Shown here piece by piece: positions 1-9,961 of a DNA stretch of 64,000 bases. The notes under the pieces were generated by a model. That model saw only the letters and a list, made by a program, of their open reading frames with translations, made no database searches and had not been told where the DNA came from. A program made the position numbers and the translations under genes. Numbering within the stretch: the stretch's first letter is position 1; each line of letters opens with the position of its first letter. The stretch is taken from assembly GCF_000760935.2 (NCBI RefSeq), contig NZ_CP049744.1:1612001-1676000 (forward strand), written 5' to 3'. The stretch comes from Rhodococcoides fascians A25f. GTDB lineage: Bacteria > Actinomycetota > Actinomycetes > Mycobacteriales > Mycobacteriaceae.

Positions 1-2416
1 TGAGCACGTGGCCCTGCCTTCCTGCGGTTGCGGCTGCGCGAGGGTTGCTGCGCAACAGAAGATTTCGTGCGTGGAAGTACATCTCTGCGGCGTGCAGGTC
101 CAGGCCGTGCTTCTCGGCGCTCGCAGCCACGGACACCGCCTGTTCGGCCACCGCCTGTTCCGATACCGAACTGTCCGAACTGTCCGACCCGGGCGATGCG
201 GCGAGAACCTCGACCATGCGTACCTCGGTGCGGACCAGGTCGCCCTCGATCAGCCTCGCCAGGGAGTGGACGGGGGCCAGCACCGCGGCCGCCGCACCAC
301 AGCGAGCGGCGTCGACGTAGGAGAACAGAGCGGGAAGATGATGGTCGATGGCGGCGTGCGCCTCGGCCGAGGCGATGAGCAGCTCGCGCGCCCGGCCGAC
401 GTCTCCGCGTGCCGCCGCAGCCCAGCCCAGTGCCGCGAGCCGGGTCCCGCGAGCTCCGAACAATGCAGGGGAGGCCGGGTTGTCGAGGTCAGCGGCCGCG
501 ATGAGATCCGATGCCTCCTCTGCGCGTCCGGCTAGTGCGAGAGCGCGGACCAGATCGCACGCCACCATCGGCTCCATCGACCGCTGGCCGAGGGTGCCCG
601 CGAGCGTGTAGGCCTCCGAGCACCAGCGGATCGCCTCGGCCGCGTGGCCCTGCGAGAGCAACACACCTCCGCGGGCCCACCCGAACCACGCCTGCTGCAA
701 CGGCGAGAACTGTTCCACCGCTTCGTCGTACCGGTATCGAGCGAGTGCTGACGCCTCCTCGAAGTTGCCGGCACAGGCGATCGTGAAGCATCGCGTCAGA
801 TCCAAGACCGTTGCCGCCGGGTTGTCGGGTTCGGGCTGCACGCGGGCGAGTGCCGAGAACGCGGCCGACAACCGACCGACGACGGTGGCCCCGGCGGCAA
901 CGGCGAAACTGGCCGAGATCAGCGTCGCACCTTCCAGGTCGTCCATCAGCGGCTCGAGCAGGGCCAGTGAACCGGCAGTATCGCCGATGGCATGCATCAT
1001 CAGCCCACGCTGCGCTCGTAGTTGCGTTCGGATATCGGGGTCGACAATGGCGAGCTCGGTACTCGAGTTCAGGGCCAGCGCCCGCGTCGGATCCGCCAGC
1101 CGCAGCACCATGTTGTCGGTACACGCGCGCACCGCCGTCGCGCGGCGGATGTCGTTGTCGGACCCGAGTAGTAGCTCGTCGAGTCGCTGCTGGGCAGATG
1201 CGGTCAGACCGAGCTGGCTCTCTGCCGTCGCAAGAATGAGCTGAGCGTCGAACCCGCCGCCGGCCGCGGCAGCAGCCGCGGCCAGCTCGAGCGTCGTCTC
1301 GGGAGGAACGAAACGCCACGACAATCGGGCCGCCTCCACGGCCGTCTGCGCATCGAGCGCGACGCCGGAGTGGATGCGCAGTAGTGCGGCGATGACGCGC
1401 TCGCGGGGGCCGAGGCCGTCGGTGGAAGCGTCGAGAGCGTCGGCCACCGTCAGGCTCAGCCGTCGTCTGCGCAGCGTTGCCATGTCTTCGGTACGTACCT
1501 GCGCGGTGATCGGCGTCGCGAACGTCACCCGGTCGACGTTGTGCTCGGTGCGGACGGTGAGAACGCCGGCCGATTCGAGTTCCTCGATCAGACGCGGATC
1601 GATCACCGCGGCAGCGGCTCCGAACACCAGGGAACCGGCCAGGGCGACGATGTCGAGCGCATCGGCGATCTCGGTGGCTGCCGCATAGTCGGCGAGTGCG
1701 ACCACCTCGGCCAGATGATCGCGCACCACATCGGCCAGACCGGCGGAGACGGGCAGGGGAGAGGCGAGTCGCCATACGCGCGACGAGACGGTCAACGCCT
1801 GCCGCTCGACCGCGGTCGTCACCAGATCACGCAGCACGACCAGATTTCCCGCGGACAATGCGGTGACGGCGAAAAGCGCCGCACTGTCCACGATCTCGTC
1901 ATCTCGACGGAGCATGGACTCCATCAGGGATCGGCTCTGCTCGGGGGTGAGCGGCTCCAGATCGATGCGGTCGACCAGGCCGTCCTTCCACAGGCCGTCG
2001 AGCACCGGGGTGCGACGTCGGCCGGCACTGACACTGAGCAGAATGAACAGGTCCTTAGAGCCGATGCGGCGGGCCAGGAGCTCGATGGTCGAATCGGCCA
2101 GCCACTGGGCGTCGTCGATGACCACGACCGTGCGTCGGCCGCTGTGCGCCTCGGCCAGAGCGGCGGCCAGCGCCCGGTCGGATTCGACGGGGACGAATCC
2201 GGTGCCGGTCGGCATCACCGTCACCACTCGGTGCGGATGCCAGCCGAGACGCACCAGCGACCGCACCGCCTCGGTCAGCAGTCGGGTACGGCCGACTCCG
2301 GGCGCGGCTTTGACCGCCATTCCGCCGTACGTGCGGGCGGCATGCAGAATTCGCGCCGACTCGTCGTCTCGACCGATCAGCGGAACCTCGCCGATCGTGC
2401 GCCTTTCCAGCGTCAT
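1..2416 (-). CDS. Large AAA/LuxR-type transcriptional regulator, 3' end outside the window
   Basis: The reading frame is open on the minus strand from an ATG at 2416 to the window edge, giving 805 codons with no stop. The N-terminus has the layout of the large MalT/LuxR-type regulators: a short lead, an RDDE motif near residue 16, an ATPase core, then a long Ala/Leu-rich helical (TPR-like) region. The P-loop is degenerate: in AAPGVGRT (residues 37-44) the first Gly is Ala and the essential Lys is Arg43. A Walker-B-like VVVIDDAQW follows near residue 97. The expected C-terminal LuxR DNA-binding domain would lie beyond position 1, so the family call is inferred from architecture. It starts 14 bp after the coaA stop on the same strand, and no clear ribosome binding site is visible. 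Confidence 0.7.
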   Translation of the reverse strand, partial: MTLERRTIGEVPLIGRDDESARILHAARTYGGMAVKAAPGVGRTRLLTEAVRSLVRLGWHPHRVVTVMPTGTGFVPVESDRALAAALAEAHSGRRTVVVIDDAQWLADSTIELLARRIGSKDLFILLSVSAGRRRTPVLDGLWKDGLVDRIDLEPLTPEQSRSLMESMLRRDDEIVDSAALFAVTALSAGNLVVLRDLVTTAVERQALTVSSRVWRLASPLPVSAGLADVVRDHLAEVVALADYAAATEIADALDIVALAGSLVFGAAAAVIDPRLIEELESAGVLTVRTEHNVDRVTFATPITAQVRTEDMATLRRRRLSLTVADALDASTDGLGPRERVIAALLRIHSGVALDAQTAVEAARLSWRFVPPETTLELAAAAAAAGGGFDAQLILATAESQLGLTASAQQRLDELLLGSDNDIRRATAVRACTDNMVLRLADPTRALALNSSTELAIVDPDIRTQLRAQRGLMMHAIGDTAGSLALLEPLMDDLEGATLISASFAVAAGATVVGRLSAAFSALARVQPEPDNPAATVLDLTRCFTIACAGNFEEASALARYRYDEAVEQFSPLQQAWFGWARGGVLLSQGHAAEAIRWCSEAYTLAGTLGQRSMEPMVACDLVRALALAGRAEEASDLIAAADLDNPASPALFGARGTRLAALGWAAAARGDVGRARELLIASAEAHAAIDHHLPALFSYVDAARCGAAAAVLAPVHSLARLIEGDLVRTEVRMVEVLAASPGSDSSDSSVSEQAVAEQAVSVAASAEKHGLDLHAAEMYFHARNLLLRSNPRAAATAGRQGHVL

Positions 2417-2430
2417 TGCTGGATTATGGT

Positions 2431-3354
2431 CTACAACTTCCGCAGGCGCAGCCGGTTGATCGCGTGGTCGTTGTCCTTGCGCAACACCATGGTCGCTCGC
2501 GGTCGCGTCGGCAGGATGTTCTCGACCAGATTCGGCAGGTTGATCGAATGCCAGAGATCCTCGGCGGCGATCTGCGCGTGGTCGTCGGACAGGCCGGCGT
2601 AATGGTGGAAATGCGAGGACGGATCGGTGAACGATGTCTTGCGTAACGCGAGAAAACGCTTGACGTACCAGCTCTCGATGTCCTCGATTCGGGCGTCGAC
2701 GTAGATGGAGAAGTCGAACAGATCCGAGACCATCAACCGAGGCCCGGTCTGTAATACGTTGAGTCCCTCCACGATCAGGATGTCGGGCTGCCGGACCATG
2801 TGGTACTGGCCCTTGACGATGTCGTACGAGACGTGTGAATAGACAGGCGCGCCCACCTCTTCGGTCCCGGACTTGACCTCGGTGACGAACCTGAGCAGCT
2901 TGCGCCGGTCGTAGCTCTCGGGAAAACCCTTGCGGTGCAGGATTCCTCGACGCATGAGCTCGGCCGTCGGATACAGGAATCCGTCGGTGGTGACGAGGTC
3001 GACCCGCGGATGATGGTCCCATCGGGCCAGGAGTGCCTGCAGCACACGGGCTGTCGTCGACTTGCCGACGGCGACGCTGCCCGCGACACCGATGACGAAG
3101 GGGACCTGGCGATCGGGATGCTTCTCGCCGAGGAACGTTGCAGTCGCGGCGAAGAGCCGCTGCCGGGCCGCGACCTGGAGGTGGATCAAACGCGCCAGGG
3201 GCAAGTAGACCTCGGCCACCTCGTCGAGGTCGATCTGTTCACCGAGACCGCGCAGCCCGATCAGTTCTTCCTCGGTGAGCACCAAGGGCGTGGATTGGCG
3301 CAGCGTGCGCCACTGCACACGGTCGAACTCGACGTACGGGCTGGACTCGCTCAC
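2431..3354 (-). CDS. coaA: Type I pantothenate kinase
   Basis: Phosphorylates pantothenate with ATP, the first committed step of coenzyme A synthesis, in the cytosol. The Walker A motif GSVAVGKS lies at residues 92-99, with the family-typical [10 protein letters not shown] and [13 protein letters not shown] stretches after it. The frame is open far upstream, but homology begins at SSPYVEFDR, so the GTG at 3354 is chosen; it gives 307 residues, the usual length of actinobacterial CoaA (about 310). The gene is divergent from the DUF885 gene, with about 165 bp between them. From memory, the same coaA-glyA neighbourhood occurs in M. tuberculosis (Rv1092c-Rv1093). Confidence 0.96.
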   Translation of the reverse strand: MSESSPYVEFDRVQWRTLRQSTPLVLTEEELIGLRGLGEQIDLDEVAEVYLPLARLIHLQVAARQRLFAATATFLGEKHPDRQVPFVIGVAGSVAVGKSTTARVLQALLARWDHHPRVDLVTTDGFLYPTAELMRRGILHRKGFPESYDRRKLLRFVTEVKSGTEEVGAPVYSHVSYDIVKGQYHMVRQPDILIVEGLNVLQTGPRLMVSDLFDFSIYVDARIEDIESWYVKRFLALRKTSFTDPSSHFHHYAGLSDDHAQIAAEDLWHSINLPNLVENILPTRPRATMVLRKDNDHAINRLRLRKL

Positions 3355-3519
3355 GCACGGCTCCAACCACAGTCGTTCCGCAGGCTCCACTCTTGCCACA
3401 TCGGAGATGCTGAGGGTCCGGCTGAGCTCCCGTGGAGCGCGAGTCGCATGGTTTCCGATTGTGCTCGGTGCCGGTGGATCGCGCACGGGCGGGGTCGTTC
3501 GCCGTACTAGGGTTCGGGT

Positions 3520-4716
3520 ATGGATGCTGCTTCCCTGGTACGCGAATACCTGCTGCTCGGCCTCAGTTTCGACCGCCTCGAAGACGGCTTCGTGGACGCA
3601 TACACGGGCGATCCGGAGTTGCGCAGAATCACCGAGAACGCCCCCGCGCCGGAGCCCCGCGAGCTCGTTCGTCGAGCGCAGACGCTGCGCGCAGAGCTCG
3701 GCAACGTCGATCTGACACCCGAGCGCACGACGTTCCTCGACGTCCACCTGCGCGCTCTCGAGTGTTCGGCGCGCAAGTTCGCCGGCGAGGACATCGGGTT
3801 CGTCGACGAGGTGGATGCCTACTTCGATGTCCGCATCGCCCCCGGCGATCAGGACCAATACCTGCAGGCGCACCGCAAGATGGACGAGGTTCTCGCCGGT
3901 CCCGGCTCGCTGAGCGAACGGCTGATCACCCATCGCCGCGCTGACGTCATCCCAGCCGACCGACTGCAGGACTGCGTCGAGGCGTTCTCGTCCGCGCTAC
4001 GCGACCGCGTCCGGGCCGAATACACGCTGCCCGACACCGAGAAGGTCACCTACGAGGTCGTCGGAGACAAGCCCTGGTCCGGATTCAACTACTACCTCGG
4101 CAACTTCCAGTCCACCGTCGCGATCAACTCCGACATCGAGCAGCAGATGGCCAATCTGCCGCACCTCATCGCGCACGAGTCGTACCCCGGACACCACACC
4201 GAACACTGCCGCAAGGAGACGGGGCTCGTTGGTGCAGGCCAGCTCGAGCAGACACTGTTCGTGGTCAACACTCCGCAGTGCCTGATGGCCGAGGGGCTGG
4301 CCGACCATGCTCTCGGCGCGATCGTCGGTGAAGGCTGGGGCGCGTGGGCGCAAGAGATCTACGCCGATCTGGGACTGCGCTTCGACGGTGAGAAGGCCGA
4401 GCGACTCTCTGCCGCGTCGAGCCAGCTGTTGGGGGTGCGTCAGGACGCCGCGCTGCTGCTGCACGATCAGCACAAGAGCGAGGACGATGTGGCCGCCTAC
4501 CTGGAGCGGTGGTCGTTGGCCTCACCTCAGCGCGCCCGGCACAGCCTGCGCTTTCTGTCCTCCCCCCTGTGGCGGGCGTACATCAGCACCTACGTCGAGG
4601 GCTACAAGCTGCTGGCCGGTTGGCTGGACCAGGGAACGACCGTCAGCGAGCGTGCGCAACTGTTCGGCAGGCTCCTCGACGAGCCACTGACACCGGGCGC
4701 ACTACGCGTCTCGTAA
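3520..4716 (+). CDS. DUF885 family putative metallopeptidase
   Basis: A 398-residue protein of the DUF885 family. The hallmark HESYPGHH lies at residues 219-226 and a downstream EGLADHA at 258-264 supplies a probable further metal ligand, as in gluzincin-like zinc peptidases. There is no signal peptide, so it is probably cytosolic. The family is generally described as uncharacterised peptidases or carboxypeptidases; no substrate can be inferred here. It is transcribed with glyA 59 bp downstream and divergently from coaA. The fold and metal site are well supported; the activity is not known. Confidence 0.85.
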   Translation: MDAASLVREYLLLGLSFDRLEDGFVDAYTGDPELRRITENAPAPEPRELVRRAQTLRAELGNVDLTPERTTFLDVHLRALECSARKFAGEDIGFVDEVDAYFDVRIAPGDQDQYLQAHRKMDEVLAGPGSLSERLITHRRADVIPADRLQDCVEAFSSALRDRVRAEYTLPDTEKVTYEVVGDKPWSGFNYYLGNFQSTVAINSDIEQQMANLPHLIAHESYPGHHTEHCRKETGLVGAGQLEQTLFVVNTPQCLMAEGLADHALGAIVGEGWGAWAQEIYADLGLRFDGEKAERLSAASSQLLGVRQDAALLLHDQHKSEDDVAAYLERWSLASPQRARHSLRFLSSPLWRAYISTYVEGYKLLAGWLDQGTTVSERAQLFGRLLDEPLTPGALRVS

Positions 4717-4775
4717 ACTGGCCGAGTCCCTTACTGTGCTGCCCCCTTTTCTGCTGTCCCTTGGAGACTCCTGTT

Positions 4776-6059
4776 ATGACTGACGTCAACAACCTGTCAC
4801 TGGCCGAACTCGATCCCGAGGTCGCCGAGGCGATGGCCGGTGAACTGGGACGTCAGCGCGACACCCTCGAGATGATCGCGTCGGAGAACTTCGTCCCCCG
4901 TGCCGTGCTGCAGGCCCAGGGCAGCGTCCTGACCAACAAGTACGCCGAGGGCTACCCGGGCCGCCGATACTACGGCGGGTGCGAGCACGTCGACATCGTC
5001 GAGGATCTCGCCCGCAATCGCGCCAAGGAACTCTTCGGTGCCGAGTTCGCCAACGTGCAGCCGCACGCCGGCGCGCAGGCCAACGCCGCGGTGCTGATGG
5101 CGCTGATCAACCCGGGCGACAAGATCATGGGCCTGGACCTGGCTCACGGCGGCCACCTCACCCACGGTATGAAGCTGAACTTCTCGGGCAAGCTCTACGA
5201 GGTCGAGTCCTACGGCGTCAGCAAAGAAGATCACCGCATCGACATGGACGAGGTGCGCAAGCAGGCCATCTCCGCCAAGCCGCAGGTGCTCATCGCCGGC
5301 TGGTCGGCATACCCGCGTCACCAGGATTTCGCAGCCTTCCGGTCCATCGCCGACGAGGTGGGCGCATTGCTCTGGGTCGACATGGCGCACTTCGCCGGAC
5401 TCGTCGCAGCTGGGGTACACCCCTCGCCCGTGCCGTACGCCGACGTCGTCTCCTCGACGGTGCACAAGACCCTCGGCGGACCGCGCTCCGGCATCATCCT
5501 GGCCAAGAAGGAATGGGCCAAGAAGCTCAACTCCGCAGTGTTCCCCGGACAGCAGGGCGGACCGCTGATGCACGCCATCGCTGCCAAGGCCGTCGCCTTC
5601 AAGATCGCGGCGACGCCGGAGTTCAAGGAGCGTCAGGAGCGCACCCTGCTCGGTGCCTCCCTGCTCGCCGAGCGTCTCACCGGTTCCGACGTCGCCGACA
5701 AGGGTGTCTCGGTCCTCACCGGCGGCACCGACGTCCACCTGGTGCTCGTCGACCTGCGGAACTCCGAGCTCGACGGCCAGCAGGCCGAGGACCTCCTGCA
5801 CGAGGTCGGCATCACCGTCAACCGCAACGCAGTGCCCTTCGACCCGCGTCCGCCGATGGTCACCTCCGGCCTTCGCATCGGCACCGGCGCACTGGCGACC
5901 CGCGGATTCGGCGAGGCCGAATTCACCGAGGTCGCAGACATCATCGGTACCGCCCTGGCCACCGGTCAGGCCACCGATGCTCTGAAGGAACGCGTCGTGA
6001 AACTCGCGCAGAGCAAGCCCCTGTACGAGGGCCTCGAAGACTGGGGATTGCTGGGCTGA
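4776..6059 (+). CDS. glyA: Serine hydroxymethyltransferase
   Basis: Interconverts serine plus tetrahydrofolate with glycine plus 5,10-methylenetetrahydrofolate, the main source of one-carbon units. The PLP-lysine motif [13 protein letters not shown] is present around residues 225-237, with EMIASENFV near the N-terminus and YPGRRYYGG for substrate binding. The ATG at 4776 has a GGAG about 9 bp upstream and gives 427 residues, normal for the family. The frame runs further upstream, but that part overlaps the DUF885 gene and has no homology. It is followed by a 400-bp non-coding stretch holding a hairpin repeat. Confidence 0.97.
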   Translation: MTDVNNLSLAELDPEVAEAMAGELGRQRDTLEMIASENFVPRAVLQAQGSVLTNKYAEGYPGRRYYGGCEHVDIVEDLARNRAKELFGAEFANVQPHAGAQANAAVLMALINPGDKIMGLDLAHGGHLTHGMKLNFSGKLYEVESYGVSKEDHRIDMDEVRKQAISAKPQVLIAGWSAYPRHQDFAAFRSIADEVGALLWVDMAHFAGLVAAGVHPSPVPYADVVSSTVHKTLGGPRSGIILAKKEWAKKLNSAVFPGQQGGPLMHAIAAKAVAFKIAATPEFKERQERTLLGASLLAERLTGSDVADKGVSVLTGGTDVHLVLVDLRNSELDGQQAEDLLHEVGITVNRNAVPFDPRPPMVTSGLRIGTGALATRGFGEAEFTEVADIIGTALATGQATDALKERVVKLAQSKPLYEGLEDWGLLG

Positions 6060-6121
6060 CCCTGGCTTCACCTGCTCACGCCCACCCCTCGACCGCCCCC
6101 GGTCCGCTGTCACATCCGGTC

Positions 6122-6172
6122 GGATCAATGTGGCTTTCAGTCAATCTGAGTGCAACAAAGCCGCATTGATCC
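6122..6172. repeat. 51-bp hairpin repeat element, copy A
   Basis: Two 16-base arms (6122-6137 and 6157-6172) begin and end with GGATCAATG and CATTGATCC and pair with a single T-G wobble around a 19-base loop. An element of exactly the same length with 46 of 51 identical bases lies at 10854-10904 in the opposite orientation. Copy A lies 60 bp after the glyA stop. It could be a terminator, a REP-like repeat or a small non-autonomous element. Confidence 0.85.
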
Positions 6173-6460
6173 ACCCGGGGGAGGCACTTTCGACGCCGAT
6201 CGAATGCCGACCTGGGGCGATGTCGACGTAACGCGTTGTTCACCGACACGCCAGACTTCCAGCGAGCCGAACCTCGAGTTCGGCGGTACCGTCGGCAGTA
6301 ACAGGCAGCGGGGAAGCTACCTGTGCGGGAGGTTCTGATACGTGACTGAGCTAGTGAGCGCGAGAGGGCCGGTACCCGGTCCTCGTGTCACCTGACACAT
6401 TGGACCCGACCGGCCGAGCGACAGAGTTTGCGCGGTGCCGCGCAGACGTAGGAGCCCCAC
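6173..6460 (+). promoter_or_regulatory. Long, possibly structured 5' region of phoH2
   Basis: No gene is supported in these 288 bases. They hold several short inverted repeats: GCCGAAC/GTTCGGC at 6266-6284, an ACAGG...CCTGT pair just after it enclosing AGC-GGGGA-AGCT, and GTGTCA-CC-TGACAC at 6385-6398. The string of stems suggests either operators or a structured leader RNA. I could not match it to a riboswitch class I know. A TAGGAG ribosome binding site precedes the phoH2 GTG. Confidence 0.35.
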
Positions 6461-7786
6461 GTGACCACTTCACGCTCCGTTTCCGCCCCTCTTCGGACAT
6501 TCGTGCTCGATACCTCGGTCCTGCTCTCGGATCCATGGGCAGTCATCCGGTTCGCCGAGCACAATGTGGTACTTCCGTTGATCGTGATCAGCGAGTTGGA
6601 GGGCAAACGCCACCATCACGAACTGGGATGGTTCGCGCGGGAATCCTTGCGCATGCTCGACGACCTTCGCGTCGAATTCGGCCGACTCGACCAGCCGGTT
6701 CCCATCGGAACATCCGGTGGCACACTGCAAGTCGAGCTCAATCACACCGATCCTTCGGTGCTTCCCGTCGGATTTCGTACCGACTCCAACGACTCCCGAA
6801 TCCTCGCCTGCGCCCTGAATCTGGCGGCTGAGGGCAAGGACGTCGTGCTCGTCAGCAAGGACATTCCGTTGCGCGTCAAGGCCGGTGCCGTCGGTCTTCC
6901 CGCCGACGAGTACCACGCTCACGACGTCGTGCCGTCCGGTTGGACCGGCATGACCGAGCTCGACGTGCCGTCCGACGCGGTCGACACACTGTTCAACGAC
7001 GGTGTCATCGACCTCGCAGAGGCGCGAGACCTACCGTGCCACACCGGGGTTCGACTGCTTGCCGGACGGCAGAGTGCGCTCGGGCGCGTCACGCCCGACA
7101 AGCAGATTCAGCTCGTGCGCGGTGAGCGTGAGGCATTCGGCCTGCACGGCCGCTCGGCGGAACAGCGAGTGGCGCTGGATCTTCTGCTCGACGAGAGCAT
7201 CGGTATCGTCTCGCTCGGTGGAAAGGCCGGCACCGGCAAGTCTGCTCTGGCGCTGACGGCCGGACTCGAGGCCGTCCTCGAACGTCGCTCTCATCGGAAA
7301 GTTGTTGTGTTCCGGCCTCTTTACGCCGTCGGTGGCCAGGAGCTCGGCTACCTCCCCGGCAGTGAGAGCGAGAAGATGGGGCCGTGGGGCCAGGCGGTCT
7401 TCGACACCCTCGAAGGCCTCGCGAGCCCGGAGGTCATGGAGGAGGTCATCGCCCGCGGAATGCTGGAAGTGTTGCCACTGACGCACATTCGCGGTCGGTC
7501 GCTGCACGATTCCTTCGTCATCGTCGACGAGGCGCAGTCCCTCGAGCGCAACGTGCTACTGACGGTACTGTCGCGACTGGGTTCGGGCTCACGCGTCGTA
7601 CTGACCCACGACGTCGCGCAACGAGACAACCTGCGCGTCGGGCGACACGACGGCGTTGCTGCCGTCATCGAAAAGCTCAAGGGACACCCGCTTTTCGCGC
7701 ACATCACCCTCACCCGCAGTGAGCGTTCACCGATCGCCGCACTGGTGACGGAAATGCTGGAGGAGTTCGGTCCCTCAGGAGCTTGA
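6461..7786 (+). CDS. phoH2: PhoH2 family PIN-domain/PhoH ATPase fusion
   Basis: A 441-residue fusion. The N-terminal PIN ribonuclease domain begins [11 protein letters not shown] (Asp17) and has further acidic residues in the [10 protein letters not shown] region. The C-terminal PhoH domain has a P-loop GGKAGTGKS near residues 252-260 and a Walker B-like FVIVDEAQ. Mycobacterial PhoH2 is reported to be an ATP-dependent RNA helicase/RNase; the same role is inferred here. In mycobacteria a small antitoxin-like gene (phoAT) lies upstream; I see no convincing equivalent. The start is a GTG with TAGGAG upstream. The gene ends at a strong hairpin. Confidence 0.93.
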   Translation: MTTSRSVSAPLRTFVLDTSVLLSDPWAVIRFAEHNVVLPLIVISELEGKRHHHELGWFARESLRMLDDLRVEFGRLDQPVPIGTSGGTLQVELNHTDPSVLPVGFRTDSNDSRILACALNLAAEGKDVVLVSKDIPLRVKAGAVGLPADEYHAHDVVPSGWTGMTELDVPSDAVDTLFNDGVIDLAEARDLPCHTGVRLLAGRQSALGRVTPDKQIQLVRGEREAFGLHGRSAEQRVALDLLLDESIGIVSLGGKAGTGKSALALTAGLEAVLERRSHRKVVVFRPLYAVGGQELGYLPGSESEKMGPWGQAVFDTLEGLASPEVMEEVIARGMLEVLPLTHIRGRSLHDSFVIVDEAQSLERNVLLTVLSRLGSGSRVVLTHDVAQRDNLRVGRHDGVAAVIEKLKGHPLFAHITLTRSERSPIAALVTEMLEEFGPSGA

Positions 7787-7792
7787 CCCTAA

Positions 7793-7832
7793 GTGAACGG
7801 AACTTCGTAGCCCACTACGAAGTTCCGTTCAC
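7793..7832. terminator. Perfect 18-bp-arm hairpin between convergent genes
   Basis: GTGAACGGAACTTCGTAG (7793-7810) is followed by a 4-base loop CCCA and its exact reverse complement (7815-7832). It lies 7 bp after the phoH2 stop and 4 bp before the end of the convergent epoxide-hydrolase-like gene. The position fits a bidirectional terminator, though neither side has a T-tract. Confidence 0.75.
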
Positions 7833-7836
7833 CTGG

Positions 7837-8244
7837 TCACCGGCCGGTCAATGCGCGAAATGCGCCTCGTGCAACACCTTTCAGAAAATCGACGGTGTCG
7901 AAGTAGTCTCGCCACACGGCCACCTTGCCGTCGCGCAACTCGAAAGTTCCGCACACCCAGAACTCGATTCGAAGCCGACGCCAGATCAGGGCGTCGGTGC
8001 GTTCGGTGAGGACGACGTTTCCATCGGCCGCGATGTTGTGCATGGTGACGTCGAAGCCGAACGTCGGCTTGGCCAGCAACGCCAAAAACCTGCCGACGTT
8101 CGAGGTGCCGCGCACCTTCGGAAGCCCGACGTTGTGCCACACGATGCGGTCGTCGAGAAGTGCCAGTGCGCGATCGGTGTCGCGAACCCTCAACGCGTCG
8201 AACATATCTTCCACGATCTCGGTTGCCTGCTGTGTGTCGGTCAC
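7837..8244 (-). CDS. Limonene-1,2-epoxide hydrolase-like (SnoaL/NTF2-fold) protein
   Basis: A 135-residue single-domain protein with the cone-shaped NTF2-like fold of the limonene-1,2-epoxide hydrolase family. The catalytic Asp-Arg-Asp set of that family is represented by Arg82 and Asp84 (ERTDAL) and Asp113 (VWRDYFD). Trp36-His37-Asn38 also fits the family. The substrate cannot be told from sequence; mycobacterial relatives act on lipid epoxides. It overlaps the upstream lipoprotein gene by 4 bp and is probably cotranscribed with it. Confidence 0.83.
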   Translation of the reverse strand: MTDTQQATEIVEDMFDALRVRDTDRALALLDDRIVWHNVGLPKVRGTSNVGRFLALLAKPTFGFDVTMHNIAADGNVVLTERTDALIWRRLRIEFWVCGTFELRDGKVAVWRDYFDTVDFLKGVARGAFRALTGR

Positions 8245-9836
8245 TTGGTGAATCGCCCCAATCCATCGCCGTCGAAGAACTCCAGTGTGACCGTGTTCGC
8301 GTTGAACGTCGCCTGGGAAATGGTTCCGTCGGGCGCATTCTCACCGGTCGGCTCGAACGTGAACGTGTCACCGTCCCAGGGCGACAACTCGTACGAAGTC
8401 GAGTTCGGTCCGAGGGACAACACCAACTTACCGTTGACCTCCGTCACCGTCGCCGGCCCCCAGTACGTGTTCTGGTAAACGCCGGTGTACGACGAGAGAG
8501 GCTGTGGTACAGCGGCATTCGTGGGTGCGGTCTTACCTGCGAGCTCGCCTTCCGGCTCACTCATTCCGGCGAAGGCATTCTTGTACAGTGTTCGCCAGTC
8601 TTCACGCACCTCACCGAACTGGACGAGGTCCGCGAACTCGGCGGTCACGGTTTCGGCGATGCCGAGAGGCGCGGCGTTGGTCAGGACAACGATGGCGACA
8701 TCGAGCGACGGTATCCACAGGAAGTTGGTGCCCGCCCCCAGCGCGAAGGCTCCCGAATGGCTCACCGTCGTGCGTCCGGCCGCACTGGTGGAGACGTTGA
8801 ATCCGTACCCGTAATAGCCCGCGCGCGAATCCGGTGATGCGGATGGGCTCGAGACGATCTGAGCGCTGACGGCAGGAAGTAGAGCGTCGGGATCGACGAT
8901 CTTCGCCCCGTCGTAGGTGCCGTCGGCGATGAGCATCTTCAGCCACTTCGCGAGGTCGTTCACGGAGGAGCTGACGCCACCGGCCGGCGTCTGCGGATCG
9001 GGTTCGCGTTGGTACCTGGCCTGATACTCGCCGTCGACGAGGACATGAGGCACGGCTCGGTCGGCCCTGGCGATGTAGTCCGCGAACGACGAGCTGGTCG
9101 AGGTCATGCCGAGCGGGCCGTAGATGGTGTCCCGGCTGAGGGTGTCCCAGTCCTTGCCCGACGCCGCAGCGACGGCTTCGGCTGCGGCGGTGATCCCGAA
9201 ATTGGTGTAGTGGTAAGTGGACCGGAACGGGTCGAGCGGCACCTCGCGCAACCGCTCCAGGATTTGCCTGCGGTCGTAGCCGAGGTCCTCGAGCAGATCG
9301 CCCTCGTGCTCGGGCAGACCGCTTCGATGCGCGTAGAAGTCACCGACCGTGACGTTCTGAGTCACCCACGGGTCGTCGAGCGCAAACCACGGCAGTTGCG
9401 AGACAACCGGCGTCGACCAGTCGATCACGCCCGCGCCCACCTGCGACGCGACCACCGTCGCACCCACCGACTTGGACAGCGAGGCCAGCTGGAACACCGA
9501 GTCGGCGTCGACCGGGTCGTCCTTGCCCATCTCGCGAACGCCGAAGCCCTTGGAGTAGACGACGTCCGAACCGTGCACGACGGCAATGGCCATACCCGGA
9601 ATGTTCGACGACGCCATCAGCTCATCGGCGATGCCATCGAGCTTGCCGACGGCCTCGTCGATGCGGCCGGCCGGAACGTCCACGCCGGAGACCTGGCCGG
9701 GGGACAGATCCTCGGTCGGCACCGGCTCGGAGGTCGGTGGACTTTCTGCGGTGGGTGCGTCGTTCGAGCACCCGACCAGCACGATCATCGAGCACGCAAC
9801 ACAAAGACACAGAAAATTTAGACCCGACCGCATCAC
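8241..9836 (-). CDS. Beta-lactamase-family serine hydrolase, lipoprotein
   Basis: A 531-residue exported protein. The N-terminus has a hydrophobic stretch and a lipobox LVGC (Cys23), so it should be anchored to the outer face of the plasma membrane. The class C beta-lactamase/DD-peptidase motifs are visible: SLSK (Ser119, Lys122), a YTN motif in YHYTNFG and a HSG in SHSGAFALG. A C-terminal beta-rich domain of about 120 residues follows. The substrate is unknown; relatives include esterases, D-aminopeptidases and penicillin-binding homologues. Confidence 0.87.
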   Translation of the reverse strand: MMRSGLNFLCLCVACSMIVLVGCSNDAPTAESPPTSEPVPTEDLSPGQVSGVDVPAGRIDEAVGKLDGIADELMASSNIPGMAIAVVHGSDVVYSKGFGVREMGKDDPVDADSVFQLASLSKSVGATVVASQVGAGVIDWSTPVVSQLPWFALDDPWVTQNVTVGDFYAHRSGLPEHEGDLLEDLGYDRRQILERLREVPLDPFRSTYHYTNFGITAAAEAVAAASGKDWDTLSRDTIYGPLGMTSTSSSFADYIARADRAVPHVLVDGEYQARYQREPDPQTPAGGVSSSVNDLAKWLKMLIADGTYDGAKIVDPDALLPAVSAQIVSSPSASPDSRAGYYGYGFNVSTSAAGRTTVSHSGAFALGAGTNFLWIPSLDVAIVVLTNAAPLGIAETVTAEFADLVQFGEVREDWRTLYKNAFAGMSEPEGELAGKTAPTNAAVPQPLSSYTGVYQNTYWGPATVTEVNGKLVLSLGPNSTSYELSPWDGDTFTFEPTGENAPDGTISQATFNANTVTLEFFDGDGLGRFTK

Positions 9837-9961
9837 GAGAAGTCCTCACGTCGATGGCTGGATGCACTGAGAATAGACCTGCGTCCACCTGGCGTTAGGA
9901 GAAATCACAGAGGTCAGGGGCATGACGTCGGGCGCTGGAGTCCAGGCGCTACGGTTACCAC

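Noticed and set aside
489..1775. 428-codon minus-strand ORF inside the large regulator
   Set aside because: Arg-rich frame-shifted shadow of the open regulator frame that covers 1-2416.
4717..6460. ZTP or glycine riboswitch near glyA/phoH2
   Set aside because: Only 59 bp precede glyA, and the phoH2 leader lacks the conserved sequence blocks of those classes as I know them.
6385..6831. 148-codon ORF overlapping phoH2 as a possible phoAT antitoxin
   Set aside because: It is Arg/Pro-rich, lies mostly inside phoH2 out of frame and has no antitoxin-like features.
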